Assembly (NCBI RefSeq): GCF_030272615.1
Contig: NC_081409.1
Location: forward strand, 879,069,220-879,133,219
Direction: 5' to 3'
Length of the DNA: 64,000 nucleotides
From: Cryptomeria japonica
Taxonomy: Eukaryota; Streptophyta; Pinopsida; Cupressales; Cupressaceae
Both the position numbers and the translations under genes were made by a program. Position 1 is the first letter of the stretch, and each line of letters opens with the position of its first letter. The notes below the pieces were generated by a model, which had not been told where the DNA came from, did not search any database, and saw nothing but the letters and a program-made list of their open reading frames with translations. Shown piece by piece: positions 48,701 to 60,818 of this stretch.

Positions 48701-49830
48701 CCAAAGCAAACCACACCACCATCATACTCCTCGAAGGATAGAAACTTGCTCCGGTCACCAGTCATATGGTGAGAACAGCCACTGTCAATGATCCACTCAT
48801 TGGAATTATCAAACCGGGAGACAAAAGCCTTCTTGTCTGACACATCTTCTTTGACAGCAACAAACACAATATCTTCATTGTCTTCATCCTCTGATTCTTC
48901 ATCTGTGACACCTTCATCAACTGCCACAAAATAGTTTCTCCAGTTTCCTCCTTTGAATTTCTTGAACCTTTTTGGTTTGTCCTTGTTATCACCATTAGGA
49001 TAGTTTATAGCAATATGTCTTATCCGGTTACAAGAAAAGCATTTCAAAGGTAGCTTACCTTTGTATTTACCGGTTCCTTTAGGAAGCTTCCTAGAAAAGA
49101 GAGCTTCAAATGCCATCAGAATCTCCTCATCATCCATTTCTCTGCTTTGTCTAGGTTTACCACAAGTGCTAGCTTCTTTTCCTTTTCTGGATGGTATAGT
49201 AGAGGCTTTAAAAGCTAATTCAGTCTTTTAAACACTACCATCAAAACTATTTAGCTCATAGGCTGTCAACTTGGCCATGATGGAGTCCAAGGATACCTTA
49301 GTTTTGTCTATTGATCTCAGCTCCTGAATAGCAGCAACCCTTATTGCATAGACAAGCAATAGGGATCTCAAGACTTTGCTTACCATAGTGGAATCTTCTA
49401 TTTTACCACCTACACTCTTGATTTCTCCAACAATTGTTATGATTCTTATTCCATACTGTTGAATGGTCTCACCTTCAACCATCCGCATATATTCAAACTT
49501 CCCTCTCAGGATTTCTTCCTTAGCCTATTTTACATGTTCATCACCACCATAGATATTTTCAAGAGCATCCCATACCTCTTTGGGATTTACCTTGTCCTGA
49601 ACATCAATAAACTCAATGTCAGATAGACTACTAATAAGGGCTTCCATGACTTGCCCATTTTCTTGTATCTCTCTCTTTTTCTCATTGGTGAGAGTACTAG
49701 TAGGGACAACATAGACATTCTCAACATAACTCTAGTGTTGAGCACCCATGCTTCTGATGAATATCTTCATCCTATCTTTCCATATATTGAAATTTTCCCT
49801 GTTAAACTTTGGACCTTCCCTCTTCATCAT
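45743..49830 (-). pseudogene. D gag-pol polyprotein
   Basis: The start is MMKREGPKFNRENFNIWKD (49830). Gag, protease and the integrase N-terminal half share one frame to 48004. The zinc knuckle reads CFSCNRIRHIAINYP: the last Cys is Tyr. Protease has WIIDSGCSHHMTGD (about 48770), gag-pre-integrase WIWHRRLCHVNFD, and integrase LTDDYSRMMWVTF and LITDQGGEFTSS. A frameshift between 48003 and 47752 moves the rest to a second frame: integrase tail (YFRVFGSKCYIKR), RT (GTKWVFRNKLNEDG, DLKQAPRAWYECL, catalytic FVDD) and RNase H (FIDADWAG, VEAEYVAAF, CDNTSAINISKNP, VDIFTKPLPK), ending at 45743. I see about eight stops. Once it would have supplied all proteins for copying and integration. Confidence 0.9.
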
Positions 49831-49888
49831 TTGACTAGGATCTTTACCTCAAGCGGTTAGGCTTACAACATAGAGGACCTAGAGGACA

Positions 49889-49900
49889 CTCTGATACCAA
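49889..49900 (-). other. D primer binding site
   Basis: Minus-strand TTGGTATCAGAG, one base after the LTR end; the usual initiator-Met tRNA site of plant Copia. Confidence 0.9.
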
Positions 49901-49901
49901 T

Positions 49902-51432
49902 TGATAACTCAATGATGAACAAATAGTACCAAACTGGTACTGAGAGGGGGGGTGAATCAGTACAGACAAAATATAGACCTAAACTGGTTCAGCAGCAATT
50001 ACTCCAAATGACTGGCAAACAGTGACCGGTTTGAAACAGAGTGCAACCGGTAGAACACACAACAACTAAAACAATCATAAACCATTTACTCACTTAGCTT
50101 TCCACTCAACTCAAAACTACACTACTGTTTCACCCTTATGTATGAATAGGTAATCTATCATCCTATCTTTACAACATCTAGTTCAACATGTTTATTGACA
50201 GGCATAAAACATTGAACCATCATATGCTTAACAGGCAATAACAAAGCATCACACATGACACACATATTTTTCACATGGAAACCCAACTGGGAAAAACCAC
50301 AGTGGGGATGAATACCCACAAGCTTGTTGTTGAACTCTTTGGAAGTCTTCTCTATTAGGAGCCTTGTCCGGTTAAAGACATTACAAAAGGTTCTGCTAGG
50401 AACCGATCCTATTAGAGATCACCCAGTTAAGGGATGGCTACAATACCTGGTTAAGGGTCAAACCCTGTTAAGGGTGCCTTGTTAGAGGAATTCAAGAAAT
50501 CAATAGCTAAAGGATTTCCAGAGCTCTCTAGCTTTCCAGATCTCAATAACTTTGAGTTACCCTGTTAAGGGATTTACAACAAGCCGGTTAAGGCTACCCT
50601 GTTAGGGGATTTTCCAATTGTTGAGGTGGTTAGAGATCAACAGGTATTACGATGATCTGGTAACAACACTCAATGCCAATGCAGATCTTCTTAAGCTCCT
50701 CTTCACCTTCTGCACTTACACTTTGTAGGTATCACTTCTCTCCTCTTGTCTAGCAAGAATCACGTATCCCTTCTCTTGGATACTCACACACAAATTTTTG
50801 CCAACAACAACTGAAAGAATCACAACATCGACTTTATAGGACAACAGATAGGTCGGTAGCATAAACCCTAAACCTTAGACTTGTTAGGTTAAGTAATTCA
50901 AACGGTTCAATCCTGACCATTGATCATACTATATTGATTGCAACAGTCTTGATCCAATCTCAAGATATTCTCCATCATTCATTTTCCACCGATTTCATGG
51001 CGGCTGATAACCCATCACACGTTATTACCATTTATAGACTTCACACATTCCCGAGGTAGATAGGAACAATCTCCTTTATGCAAGATCCTTCGCGTGCACA
51101 AGGCTGACGTGGCAACATGATCTGTTCTTCATTATAATGCTAACTCGTCACACAATATCACCGATTGAGCCATATAGGCTTGAAGAACTTCAACTGGAAA
51201 CCCTGAAGTTGAGACTACCAACCGATAGTCCTACAACACTTCCATGTGCCGGTTCCCATAACCATATGCCGGTTCACCTTGAACAAGCACACCGCTTCAC
51301 TTTGGCATAAATGTCGGTTCACAGTGTTACACTGGTTCTCACATATGCCAGTTCATACCTCTTCAACATATTAACATCAATGACAACATACAATGTCATT
51401 ATGTCCACATACCGGTTCACATAATGCCAACA
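49902..51432 (-). repeat. 5' LTR of D
   Basis: 1531 bp, homologous to 43988-45522; TATA CTATAAAG (minus) at 50833-50840; conserved LTR block at 50268-50320. Followed on the right by CAAAC. Confidence 0.95.
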
Positions 51433-51807
51433 CAAACATGCACCACCACCAAAAAATATCGCCAAGATCAACCACAACACGTTACACCACCAAAATACTG
51501 CATAACACAAAGAATATCACTAGACCAAGGAGATCATTAAGAACTCACACAATAATCAATGTGGACCATCAAAACAAATAGGACATGAATAGGAAACACA
51601 AACAATCATGTTAGAACCATCCGCAATAGTTGCACCAACACCACTTTTGCAAATCTTCATTGATCAACACGCTAATGTTCAAGAACACTCGATAGCAGAA
51701 ACTTGGATAAGAAAGATAGCTTCTGGAGCACCAAATCACAAACTATTTGAAATGAAGATACACATGAAACTCCAAAACATTCACCCAAATTTGCAACACA
51801 AGATATG

Positions 51808-53066
51808 TGTTGGCAATTTAGAGGAATTGATTATGTGTTGCATTAATGTTTTGTCATTGATGGCAACATCGATTGTTTTGGTTGTTTAGTAGTTTCCGGT
51901 AGAGTGGTTGGATTATGATCTGATATGCTCTGGAATACTTTGATTTGTGGAATTGGTTTGGGTCTGTCATTCATGCTATTTAGATGTGTATCATGATCAA
52001 TTGGTTCAGGATTTGATGACTCAGAAGCTATCATTTTTTCTAGTGAGCCTTCTTGTCACTGGTAAGGGTTTTATCGGTAGAGCTTTGTTAAAGATCTTTT
52101 GATGCACTTGATAAGTGGTGTTGGTATGGCTTCTAGATAGCTCGCAAGATTTTGTGGGTTATCTTGTTTGTGTTCCTATTGATTCATTTTTTTGGATTTG
52201 GTTTATGGCGGCCTATTTTGGGTCTGGTCTTACTCTTTTAAGTTATGGACGGGTTTATGAAACGTGTTGGTGATTGATCCCAATGCATTACTGGTTGGAT
52301 TTATTGATTGGATTATGTTGTTTTTTTCCCAGGTTGACTTGGTTGATCATTTGATTGTGGGTTTATGTTATTGATTTATTGTATTATCTTTTAGGTGGCC
52401 AACCTAATTGTTTAGGTCCTGGGTTGGTATAAATATGATGTAATATCTCTTTGTAGATAATGGTCATGGTCATGAGTTATGGGTTATGCATGAATTATAT
52501 ATGTGTGAATAAGGTTGTCATCATATGCAGAGGTTTTGGTCAATCATAGGTTATCGAATTGGGTTGGTAAGAGAGGTTTAAGACCTTTGGTACTGAGCTT
52601 GATCAGAACTATACTCAGGCATAGAAGATGCTATCTTTGCAATTCACTCTTATTTTTTCATTGTAGTCTAGATTTATTTTATAGTTAGTGAGGCTTCTTT
52701 TGTGATGAGAAGTGTGCTCTAGGTTGTTGGCCTTCTTGCATATGCAGGTCCCTCATTTTGTAATCACATACTTACTGCAGAAGTATTATCTAACTGTGGG
52801 TAGGCTTCCGACCATGGTTTTTCCCTTGTCGGGTTTTCCACGTACAAATCTTGGTGTCATGTGTTATGGATGGATGGTAACTATTTTGTGATTTATGTTT
52901 ATTCTTAATTGTTGTATCTGTTATTCTTCTATTTATTTTATGCATTCTGATATTGAGTTCATATGTTCTAGTAATAAGGTTTTGAATGCTTAAAGTTCTA
53001 TAATCTATTGACAATTGATTCATCTCCCCTTCTCAGTTGTCCCTCTTCTATCTGAGATGTCTAACA
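51808..53066 (+). repeat. 5' LTR of E
   Basis: 1259 bp, TGTTGGCAAT...GTCTAACA. TATA box TATAAATA at 52428-52435. Conserved block CCATGGTTTTTCCC / GGGTTTTCCACG at about 52812-52842; weak U5 C-tract TCATCTCCCC near 53021-53030. It differs from the 3' LTR by roughly a tenth of positions. Confidence 0.95.
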
Positions 53067-53067
53067 A

Positions 53068-53080
53068 TTGGTATTAGAGC
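53068..53080 (+). other. E primer binding site
   Basis: TTGGTATTAGAGC, one base after the LTR end; initiator-Met type with one substitution. Confidence 0.9.
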
Positions 53081-53122
53081 TTGGTCCTCTCTATAGAACC
53101 TTAACAACTTGAGGAAGATCCC

Positions 53123-54275
53123 ATGGAATCTAATAGTTCAAGTTCATCTGTAACTATTTTCTAGAGAGAAATTCCTAGCCTTGATGGAGCAAATTACACT
53201 ATGGAAGATTCGGATGGAAACTCATTTGAGATTTCTTGGCAAGGAGATTTGGGAGATCATAGAGAAAGGATATACTCCTCATAATCCTACATCTGGAAAT
53301 CCTCATTTGACGGGATTGGATAAGGACATTGAAAATGATTGTAGAGCTAGGGAATCCCTTTTGTGTGCACTTTTTGATCAACAAGTTATGGGACTAACTG
53401 ACAAATAAACTGTGAATGCTATATGGGATAAATTGGAAACTTTGAATGAAGGTGAACCTACTATTAAAATTGCTAAACTTTATGTTTACTAGGTGAGATA
53501 TGAGAACCTGAAGATGGAAGAAGATGAAAGGATTACTCCTTTTATGGAAAGAGTTAATGAAATTATCATGGGAATTCAGTATTGTGGTGGATCTCTGAGT
53601 GAAGATGAAATAGTTTCTAAAGAATTGAGAGCTTTGCCACCGGCTTATAAGATGAAGGATATTGCAATTAATGAGTTGATAACAATGTAAAACACCTTTG
53701 TTAATAGGGATACCTTGGTTGGGAAGTTATCTACTTTTGAGCTTAAGGAATTTGGTCCTTCTGGAGTTGCAAAATCTGAACCTGTTTTTCATGCATCTAC
53801 ATCATCTACCAGCAAGAGTGGTTGGAAAGCTTTATATGCTAAGGAACTAGATGAAATGAAGAAAGAAGATGAAGAGCTTGAGGAACTTGAAGCCCTATTT
53901 TATAGAAGAGTGCCTAAAGGTCTGCCAAGAAGTATGAAGGAAAACAACCTTTTAAATATTTTGCATGTAACAAGATAGGTCATTTTGCATCTAGATCTCC
54001 TGAAAGGAATTCAAGATTTGAGGAAAGAGATAGAAGATCTTTTAGACCTAACCATTATTATTAGAAAAATCATAAGTATAGAAGGAACAAAGACAAGTCA
54101 TGCTACTATATGGATGAGGAAGATGTGACTGATTCTGGTGATAAACCGGCACAAGATTCTGCTAGTGGATCCGACAATGGAAAGGAATGGGTATTTTTGG
54201 CTATCAAGGAAGATGATCCTGTACCTAAAGAAAAGGGCCTTGTTGCTAAAATTGAAGACAAGGATGAATGGGTGA
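53123..54275 (+). pseudogene. Gag of element E
   Basis: The start is MESNSSSSSV (53123). Capsid phrases are LGKEIWEIIEKGY, KMEEDERITPFMERVNEIIMGI and DTLVGKLSTFELKEFG, then ELEELEALFYRRVPKG. The zinc knuckle is degraded to YFACNKIGHFASRS, with first and last Cys lost. After a frameshift the acidic gag-protease spacer (MDEEDVTDSGDKP, WVFLAIKEDD) ends in EDKDEWV, immediately before where a DSG protease site would begin. F interrupts here. Stops are present near 53160, 53406, 53490 and 53687. Confidence 0.85.
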
Positions 54276-55394
54276 TGATGAATACTAAGAGGGGGGGTGA
54301 ATTAATATGCCAAAAATCTTTGCACTTAAATGCTTTGCAAGACTAACAGTAAACCGATAAAACAGTTTGGCAGCCAAACCGGTTAACACACATGCAAACC
54401 AAATAGCTAATAATGCATTCACCCATAGAAGCACAAACACCATAACATAAGAGATTTTGACGTGGAAACCCAAATGGGAAAAAAACCACGGTGAGATGGA
54501 ACTCACAAGTAACTATCTGTAGAATTTGAACCAGACCGGTTAAGGTCTTACAATGTTCTTTACCAGAACAGATCCTGTTAGGAATCTCAATCTCTGTTAG
54601 GAGATAAGTCTGATTAAAGACTACCTTGCTAGAGGATTTTAGATCCACAAATGTGAGCCACCTTGTTAGAGGATTTACAAAAGGCTTTTGGGCCTACCCA
54701 GTTAAGGGCTACAGACTTGTTAAAGATGTGAGTAATCAACAAGTGATTGATCTAGCTAATAGCACAGATTGCTTGATTAGATCCTTGATAGCTCATTCCT
54801 AATGCATTCCAGCATTACTTCAGTCTTCTACACATTCATATTCTCTTCAACTCCTCAACCACCTTAAACCCTAGCAATAACATTAACTTTTCACAACAAC
54901 AACCTAAAACCCTAGACATGATGTCCTTATAAAGGAATCTGATTTCATGTTAGTCCAATAGGATTACAATCCAGTTCCCTAGGTTTAATGAACCTAGACA
55001 TACTTGGTAACACGACACAAAAAGCACCGTTAAAGTGTCAGCACCATCAAACAATCAGTGGATGGTAACTCATCACAGAGTATTACCGCTTCATACAAAA
55101 TGTCGGTTCAAGCAAAATGTCGATTGCCGGTTTGACAAAATGAAGACTTGGAAGTATGTGTTCTGCCACTTTGATCCTTCGTACTGCTTGAGATCCTGAA
55201 ACCGCTTGGGATTAACATGCTGCTTCAGACTAGTAAACACATTCTACAAAACACCAATAATCTAATGACTTTAATACAACATACCAGTTGCAACATATTC
55301 CGGTTGAGCTTAGGTTCATACATATAAAGAAGATCTCAATGCAAGTGTGTGTCCATCAATGACAATCACATCATAAACATCAAAAATGCCAACA
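54276..55394 (-). repeat. 3' LTR of F
   Basis: 1119 bp, minus strand TGTTGGCATTTTTGATG...GTATTCATCA. TATA-like CCTTTATAAGG at 54925-54935, conserved block CACCGTGGTTTTTTTCCC with GGGTTTCCACG at 54455-54500, and U5 C-tract near 54291-54297. Confidence 0.9.
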
Positions 55395-55879
55395 ATCTCC
55401 CCCTTTGGCATTGATGGCAACACTTAGGAAAATAAAATTTTGACATCTAAGTGTTTTACAACAAAATCATGCCATTAGCAAAATTTCTCCCCCTAAGCAT
55501 ATACACTATCCCTTTAATAATACAATGTATAACTATTTTGCACATAGAGATATCAGAGCATACATCAAAATTTTAAATATCAGATACTTCTCCCTCTTAG
55601 AATACTTCTCCCCCTTTGCCAATAATGACATAGTACAGCTGAACAACCCCTCTTTCCATTTGGTATTAAAATAATAAAAGTTTATGACAATAAGGAATAA
55701 AACTTGTCAAAAAGAGATTTAAAGTCCTACAAGAATTGTTTCATAGATAAAGACCAAGACTCAAGAAGGGAGGTGGCTACTTCTTTCTCTATCTACATCT
55801 GGGAGACCTGTTCTTCCATGGCATCAATTATGCTCATCTCCTGTGTCACTATTAAGGCATCCAAATTTAGATAGCACTT
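55395..55879 (-). promoter_or_regulatory. 3' UTR of F with three polypurine tracts
   Basis: Minus strand: CAAAGGGGGAGAAG (55606-55617), CTTAGGGGGAGAAA (55487-55496) and CCAAAGGGGGAGAT (55395-55407), same order as in B, E and G. The last abuts the LTR. No gene here. Confidence 0.75.
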
Positions 55880-58800
55880 CTAAAGAATTTGCAGATGTGG
55901 GAGTAGAACCAGTTTTAGCTCTTGCAAATCTCGAGACCAGGTGTTGATCTCATGCTCCATTTTTGCTCTCTGGATGTGAAACCGGTGAATGGTTTTCCCA
56001 TAGGCTATAAAAGATTCATAAGGTGGCTTGAATGTGCTCATGTAGGACTGCAAGTCAGATTGAAGCTTTTGCTTCTGTGCAAGCACATCGTCACAAAACA
56101 TATGGGGTTGGCAAATCTTGCTGAGTAGAAGATTCCCCTCATCCAGAGCGTCCCTTATATCCTTTTGTGCTTTTTGGAGTTCAGTCTGGAGCCCATTTAA
56201 CTTCTTCATCAGAGCAATATTTAGAGCCTTTTGATGCTCTTTCTTAGGATTTTCCTCTACTACCTCTTCTAAGCTCTGCACTTGATCATCTACTACTGTG
56301 CATAGGAGCTTTAGTTGTGCCAATGATGAGTCGGTATTGGGGAGGTTTGTACTAGGTAACAAACTAGTAAGAGTGTCCACCACAGCTTGGACCACATCTT
56401 CCTCCTTCTTCCTCCTTAACACCTCAAGGTGTTCTTGAGCAACCTTGATGCTCTACAGTAGCTCTATTTCACTTGCAGACTGGAGGTCAATAGGACTAGT
56501 AAGGTCAGCCAGTTTGGCTTGACTACTGGTTTCCTTAGGTGTCTCCATCTGCTTGCTTTTTGCCGCTTCTCCTGCCTTGTCTTCCTCTATTTTCTTCTTT
56601 GTCGCTTCTCTTCTCTTTTCCTTTTCCTTCTCTTCCTCTTCCTCTTCCTTCTTCTTTTTCCTTGTTTCCTTCCACTTCTCCTCTTCCTTATCTTCCTCTT
56701 CCTTCTTCTTTACTGCTTCCTTTTGCTTCTCTTCTTCCTTTCTCTTTTTCTCATCTTCTTCCTCTTTCTTCTTCCTTGCATCTTCTTGTTTCTTTTTCTC
56801 TTCTTCCTCTTCTTTTCTTTTCTTTTATTTTCTTCATCTTTTCTATTTTCTTCCTATTTCCATTTCTCCTCATCTTCTTCCTTTTTCTTCTTCTCCACTT
56901 CATCCTTCTTCTTCTTCTCCTCTTCATCTTTCTTCTTCTTCTCTTCTTCATCTTTCTTCTCCTCTGCTTGCTTCTTCGCTTCCTCCTTTTTGTCCTCTCT
57001 TTCCTTTAGCTTTACTTCCTTTTCTTCCTACTTCTCCTGTCCTGTAACTTTTGATGGTGTAACCTAACTAGCTTCTTCTCTATCCAAAGCATCAACATCA
57101 ATAGTATCGATAGGTTTAACAGTCGGGTTTCCTTCATCATCAAAAGCTTCATCCAGTTTTGTTATTATCGATTCTTGCTCAACCTTCCTATTGGCTTCAA
57201 CCACTCGATGCATTTTCAGATCTTCTAGAGCAAGGGTGTGTGTATTCTTGAGCACTTCTTTACCCTTCCCTTTAAGTAATAGGAGTCTTCTTCTTCTCAT
57301 GAAGAAGAGGCCTTTGTATTTGTTCATCACTTCGAATAGTTCCGAATTTGATACATCAGGAAAATGTTCAGCAAAATTTTTTTCTCTCATTTCCTGTTCT
57401 TTCTCTATGGCAATGCGCCATTTATTGTCTAAGGATTTATACAAAGAATCCAGTGTCTCAGATCTAATTTCTGAAGGTGACCGGTCATTAACACATAAAT
57501 ACTGAATTATTTCTTTTTCAACTGCTTCCTTTTCATCATCATTAAAGTCATCAGAACAATCAATCAAATCATTCAACACTTTTCTCCTAATGTTTTTGAT
57601 TATTCTTTAACAATGTGTTAAAGGTTTATAGGAGGAGATGTGAATATTTACCGGTGTCGATGATGTCAGTTCATTCTTTGTCTTTTTCTTTGCTTGACAT
57701 GTCTTATTTGGTTTTTCCTCAGACACAGTTTCTTTTGAGTCTGGAGAGGTATTCCTTGTCTTCCTCTTTCTCTCAAACACTTTAGCAGGTGTCGCTTCAA
57801 TTTTCTTTTTAGCTGGTGACCGCTTGGTCACTGCAGGACTGGCTGTAGTAGCTGGTGTCGATGCTGAAGGCACTATTTTTGCCTTCTTCATTGAAGGTTC
57901 TTTTCCTTTCTTTGCTAAGGGTTCCTCAACCAATGTTATCCTTTCTAGGTAGGTGCCGATTCTTTTTTCCTTTGGATCAAGCGGTGAGGCAATAAGGGTA
58001 GAGGCATATCCTTCTAGCATATCATTCATTACCTATATCTCATAGGCTCTACTTCCTCATGTCTAGGCTCAACAACCTCCATTATGCATTGATCCACTTT
58101 AATGGTGAAACAGATATCACCTTCATATTTCTTGGCAATATCACCTGATATTCTCACCCTCTAACTCATTTTGCATCTAAACTCATCAAAGTACTTGTTC
58201 AAAACTTCAGGGTAACCAGTTCCAACTACTTGAATGCTTTCCTTGATTTACTTGGTTATCGGTTGGTCAGCAGACCACTGGACATCACCTACTACTATAA
58301 AATAGCCTTGGAAGTAAAAGAATAGCCCAACCAGTAGTTGTCCAAACTTGAACCTCAATGCATTATCCTGTTTGATTGATTTCAGATTCAATAGGAGTTT
58401 CCTTTGCATCCCAGTGCATAGGTCAAATGATGCATCCTCCTTGATCATCTGGTAAGCGGCATTTACCACTGCAGCAGATACAGAGTTAATTCTACTGGCT
58501 GAGAACGTCTGGTATCCAATCACCATACATGCATATTTCAACAGATTATCCTTGATAGAATTGACGGTCATACCTCGTGAGTCACTCACTGAACCAGTGA
58601 GCGAGGACATTTCAGTTTTGCTTACCATCCTTAGGGCTGGCACTTCCCCTGTATTGCAGAAACTAGTGATAGCATGAATTGCTTGTGGTGTTATATCATG
58701 CGTTCTTTCCAGGTACATCTTGTCACCATGAAATCTGCTCAGAATGATCCTAATGTGATCATCTGTGAAATCCTCTAGGAAATAAATAGCATTGTGGAGC

Positions 58801-59045
58801 TTCTTCTTCTCCAAGATACTATACTCTAGTTTGATCTTTTTATCTTGTCCGTAGAACAAACCTAGCTGTGAGTGAATTGCTAGAGACCCTAGGTCTTCTA
58901 TTTTACATTCTATGTAATCTGAGATTCCCTCTTCTACTATCACACCAACTGGAACTTGTGATAGGGCATTATATCTAGACTTGCGTTGAATAAAGCTTGC
59001 TAAATCTACAGATGTACTAGAGCTAGTATGGAATGCAGAAGCCAT
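55880..59045 (-). pseudogene. ORF2 of element F (unknown, coiled-coil and K/E-rich)
   Basis: I do not recognise this protein. It starts MASAFHTSSSTSVDL (59045). The N-terminal ~270 residues (58248-59045) are uninterrupted and globular-looking. A basic Lys/Ser/Thr/Pro region follows (57607-58029), then a helical acidic/basic part (57064-57579, DNKWRIAIEKEQEMREKNF), about 170 residues of almost pure K and E (56550-57060) and a C-terminal coiled coil (55880-56422). Two frameshifts and several stops break it. G carries the same protein (1585-4643) without the long K/E block. No signal peptide or clear membrane segment is seen, so an envelope role is not supported. Position between ORF1 and the 3' LTR matches the extra ORF of Sirevirus-type elements. 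Confidence 0.75.
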
Positions 59046-59490
59046 GATAGAAATTGAAAAACTCAAAAAATACCTTTCAAAAAACATGAATTTTGGGCTT
59101 TCAGATTCTTCTCCACCTCGCACTCCATTGGTTGTAGAATCACCACTTTGCATTCTTCACTTAACCGTTTGCAATTTGAATTTGAATCTCCTTCAAGGTT
59201 TCTTAAATTCTCAGAATTGCAGCACAAATCTCTTTGTCCTCACTCTGCACTCGAAAACCTCCTTCGCTTCAAAAACTGATAGTGAGAAATGATTTGAAAA
59301 ATCCTTTTAAACATATTCCTCACCAACCGCAATTAATTCTCCACCATTAGGGTGTAAACCCTAATTTCCCTTTTACCATTTTCGGTCTTCCACCTATTGA
59401 CAGGTATCACATCTGATTAAGGTCTTTTACAGGTGTAAACCAGGGGTTCAAAACATTTTTCCATTTGCTCCCCCTAAGCTTTTCTGAAAC
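59046..59490 (-). other. ORF1-ORF2 spacer of F
   Basis: About 445 bp without a supported gene. The ORF2 frame is open upstream to 59153, but homology with G begins only near the ATG at 59045. A CTTAGGGGGAGCA tract (minus) at 59468-59480 resembles the polypurine tracts. Confidence 0.6.
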
Positions 59491-60768
59491 TTAGTTTGTT
59501 GGATCCGTGATTTCCACACTAGGTGCAGAAACCGGTTCCTCTTGTAACACCACTGGTTTCTTCTTCCAGGTTTTGTTCATGTCCGCTTGAACAATGTCAA
59601 CATCAATGTTTCCTTCTGGAGTGACCGGTATATCATCAGATATGTTCTTTCTTGATCTATAGAATCTGGCCATGTGACCCAGTTTGTTGCAGTGATAGCA
59701 GACCAATCTAGGTGCTCTCCAAGGTCCATTATTCATGTTGTCGTTCTTCCTTTTGCATGTTGTAGCAATGTGACCATGACCATGACAGACCATACAATTT
59801 TCTCTTCATCTGGTTGCCGCTTGATAGCCACTGCTTCTTGGCTGATGATTGAAGGCACTAGACCGGTTGAGATTCTGGTTCATAAAAGGTTCAAGACCAA
59901 CTCCTTGGGTCCTCTATGGATATCTACCAATGTTGTTCATAACTGACCAGCATTCAAATGCTCTATGCCCATACTTGTTGCATGCATAATAGTTACCATT
60001 GAATCTATAGGATCTAGGCTTATCATTTAGGAAATAAGGAAAATTGTTGTAAGCCTTACTCCTACACACATTTACAGTATGTCCTTCTTTAAGACAGTTA
60101 AAGAAAATAGGTTTAAACTTTTTCTTACCTTTATCTTTTGATGCCGATTATTTCTTTGATGTTCTAGCATTTGTATCAGAGGTCTCACCTTCCTCATGAC
60201 CGGAATAACCAAGTCCATTTGTATTCTTTATCAGTTTTGTAGATTCAAGCTTTTGCTCTAGCTTGACAGTACTCTTGTTGAACTTAGCAAGTATTTACTT
60301 TGACTCAAAGAGTTCTTTGGAAATAGTAGCATTTGTTTCCATCAAGTTTTCATTCTCAGAGATGGCAATGTTTAGTTCTCCTTGCATGTCTTTCTTTTCC
60401 ACTTTGCTTGCATGGAGTTGAGCAATTAGGGCACTGATCTCTTGTCTCAACTTGGAGATTTCATGATCCTTGTCTTTGACCAGATCTTCAGCTTTCCTTC
60501 GGTTCTCAAGTTCTTGGCACATTCAAATAGTCAGTCCTTCCAATTCTTTTCTTAGGTTGGAATTGGATTCATTCAGCTTTTCTACTTCTTCAATCAGGGC
60601 TTCCATGTTCGCTTCATCAGAGGAACTATTTTCAGATAGCTCCATCAACTTTTGTGCATGTTCTCTCCTTTTTGCTTGAGATGCCTTGTATTTGACCATA
60701 AGATCATCATAGGCTTGCTCGGACTGAGTGAGCCAATGAGTAAGCTCCCTTAATGTGTATTCCCTCAT
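59491..60768 (-). pseudogene. ORF1 of element F: coiled coil plus four zinc-knuckle sites
   Basis: 426 codons from MREYTLRELTH (60768), all in one frame with five stops. The first ~170 residues are a charged coiled coil (EALIEEVEKLNESNSNLRKEL, KDKDHEISKLRQEISALIAQL). Then come four CCHC-like sites: FFNCLKEGHTVNVC (first Cys lost), YYACNKYGHRAFEC (first Cys lost), CMVCHGHGHIATTC (intact) and CYHCNKLGHMARFY (last Cys lost). A Pro/Val-rich acidic tail follows. Zinc knuckles bind nucleic acid, so this is probably the gag-like RNA-packaging protein of F, though no classical Copia capsid motif is visible. Confidence 0.75.
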
Positions 60769-60803
60769 ATATCTTTCCAAGTGGTTAAACTTATAGAAAG
60801 GTT

Positions 60804-60817
60804 GGCTTTGATACCAA
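60804..60817 (-). other. F primer binding site
   Basis: Minus-strand TTGGTATCAAAGCC, one base after the LTR end; initiator-Met type with one substitution. Confidence 0.85.
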
Positions 60818-60818
60818 T

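Larger units (their letters stand above)
43988..51432 (-). mobile_element. Element D: Sirevirus-like Copia element, complete structure
   Basis: 7.4 kb with LTRs of about 1.53 kb and a perfect duplication CAAAC (43983-43987 and 51433-51437) in the B 5' LTR. All standard parts are present in Copia order. In the first ~330 bp of the LTRs I count roughly 9% differences, so it is older than A1, A2 and C. RT keeps its catalytic FVDD, but stops and one frameshift break the polyprotein. Confidence 0.95.
6406..51807 (-). mobile_element. Element B: Sirevirus-like Copia host element, multiply interrupted
   Basis: The segments read on the minus strand are: 5' LTR (51433-51807 and 43414-43987), primer site (~43395-43413), gag (42353-43360), protease-integrase-RT (14467-17092), RNase H (8827-9325), polypurine tracts and 3' LTR (6406-8501). 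Order gag-PR-IN-RT-RH makes it Copia. The RT and pre-RT wording ([16 protein letters not shown]) and several polypurine tracts are Sirevirus-like. It is split by a solo LTR, A1, C, D and E. Its upstream LTR end lies beyond E, outside the window. Every gene is broken by stops and frameshifts. Confidence 0.85.
43414..51807 (-). repeat. 5' LTR of element B, split by D and cut by E
   Basis: 43414-43987 and 51433-51807 together cover about 945 bp matching the B 3' LTR; the remaining ~360 bp should lie beyond element E, past 64000. TATA-like TATAAATAGG (minus) is at 43838-43849. The GGTTTTTCCC / GTTTTCCACA block lies around 43555-43600, and a G-run near 43445 corresponds to the U5 C-tract. Confidence 0.85.

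Noticed and set aside
56519-57067. Long plus-strand open frames rich in F, L and S
   Set aside because: They are the antisense of the K/E-rich block of F ORF2; three overlapping frames stay open only because of the TTC/CTT repeat.
55880-59045. ORF2 as a viral envelope gene
   Set aside because: Its position resembles env-like ORFs, but no signal peptide, transmembrane helix or glycoprotein features are visible; it is coiled-coil and K/E-rich.
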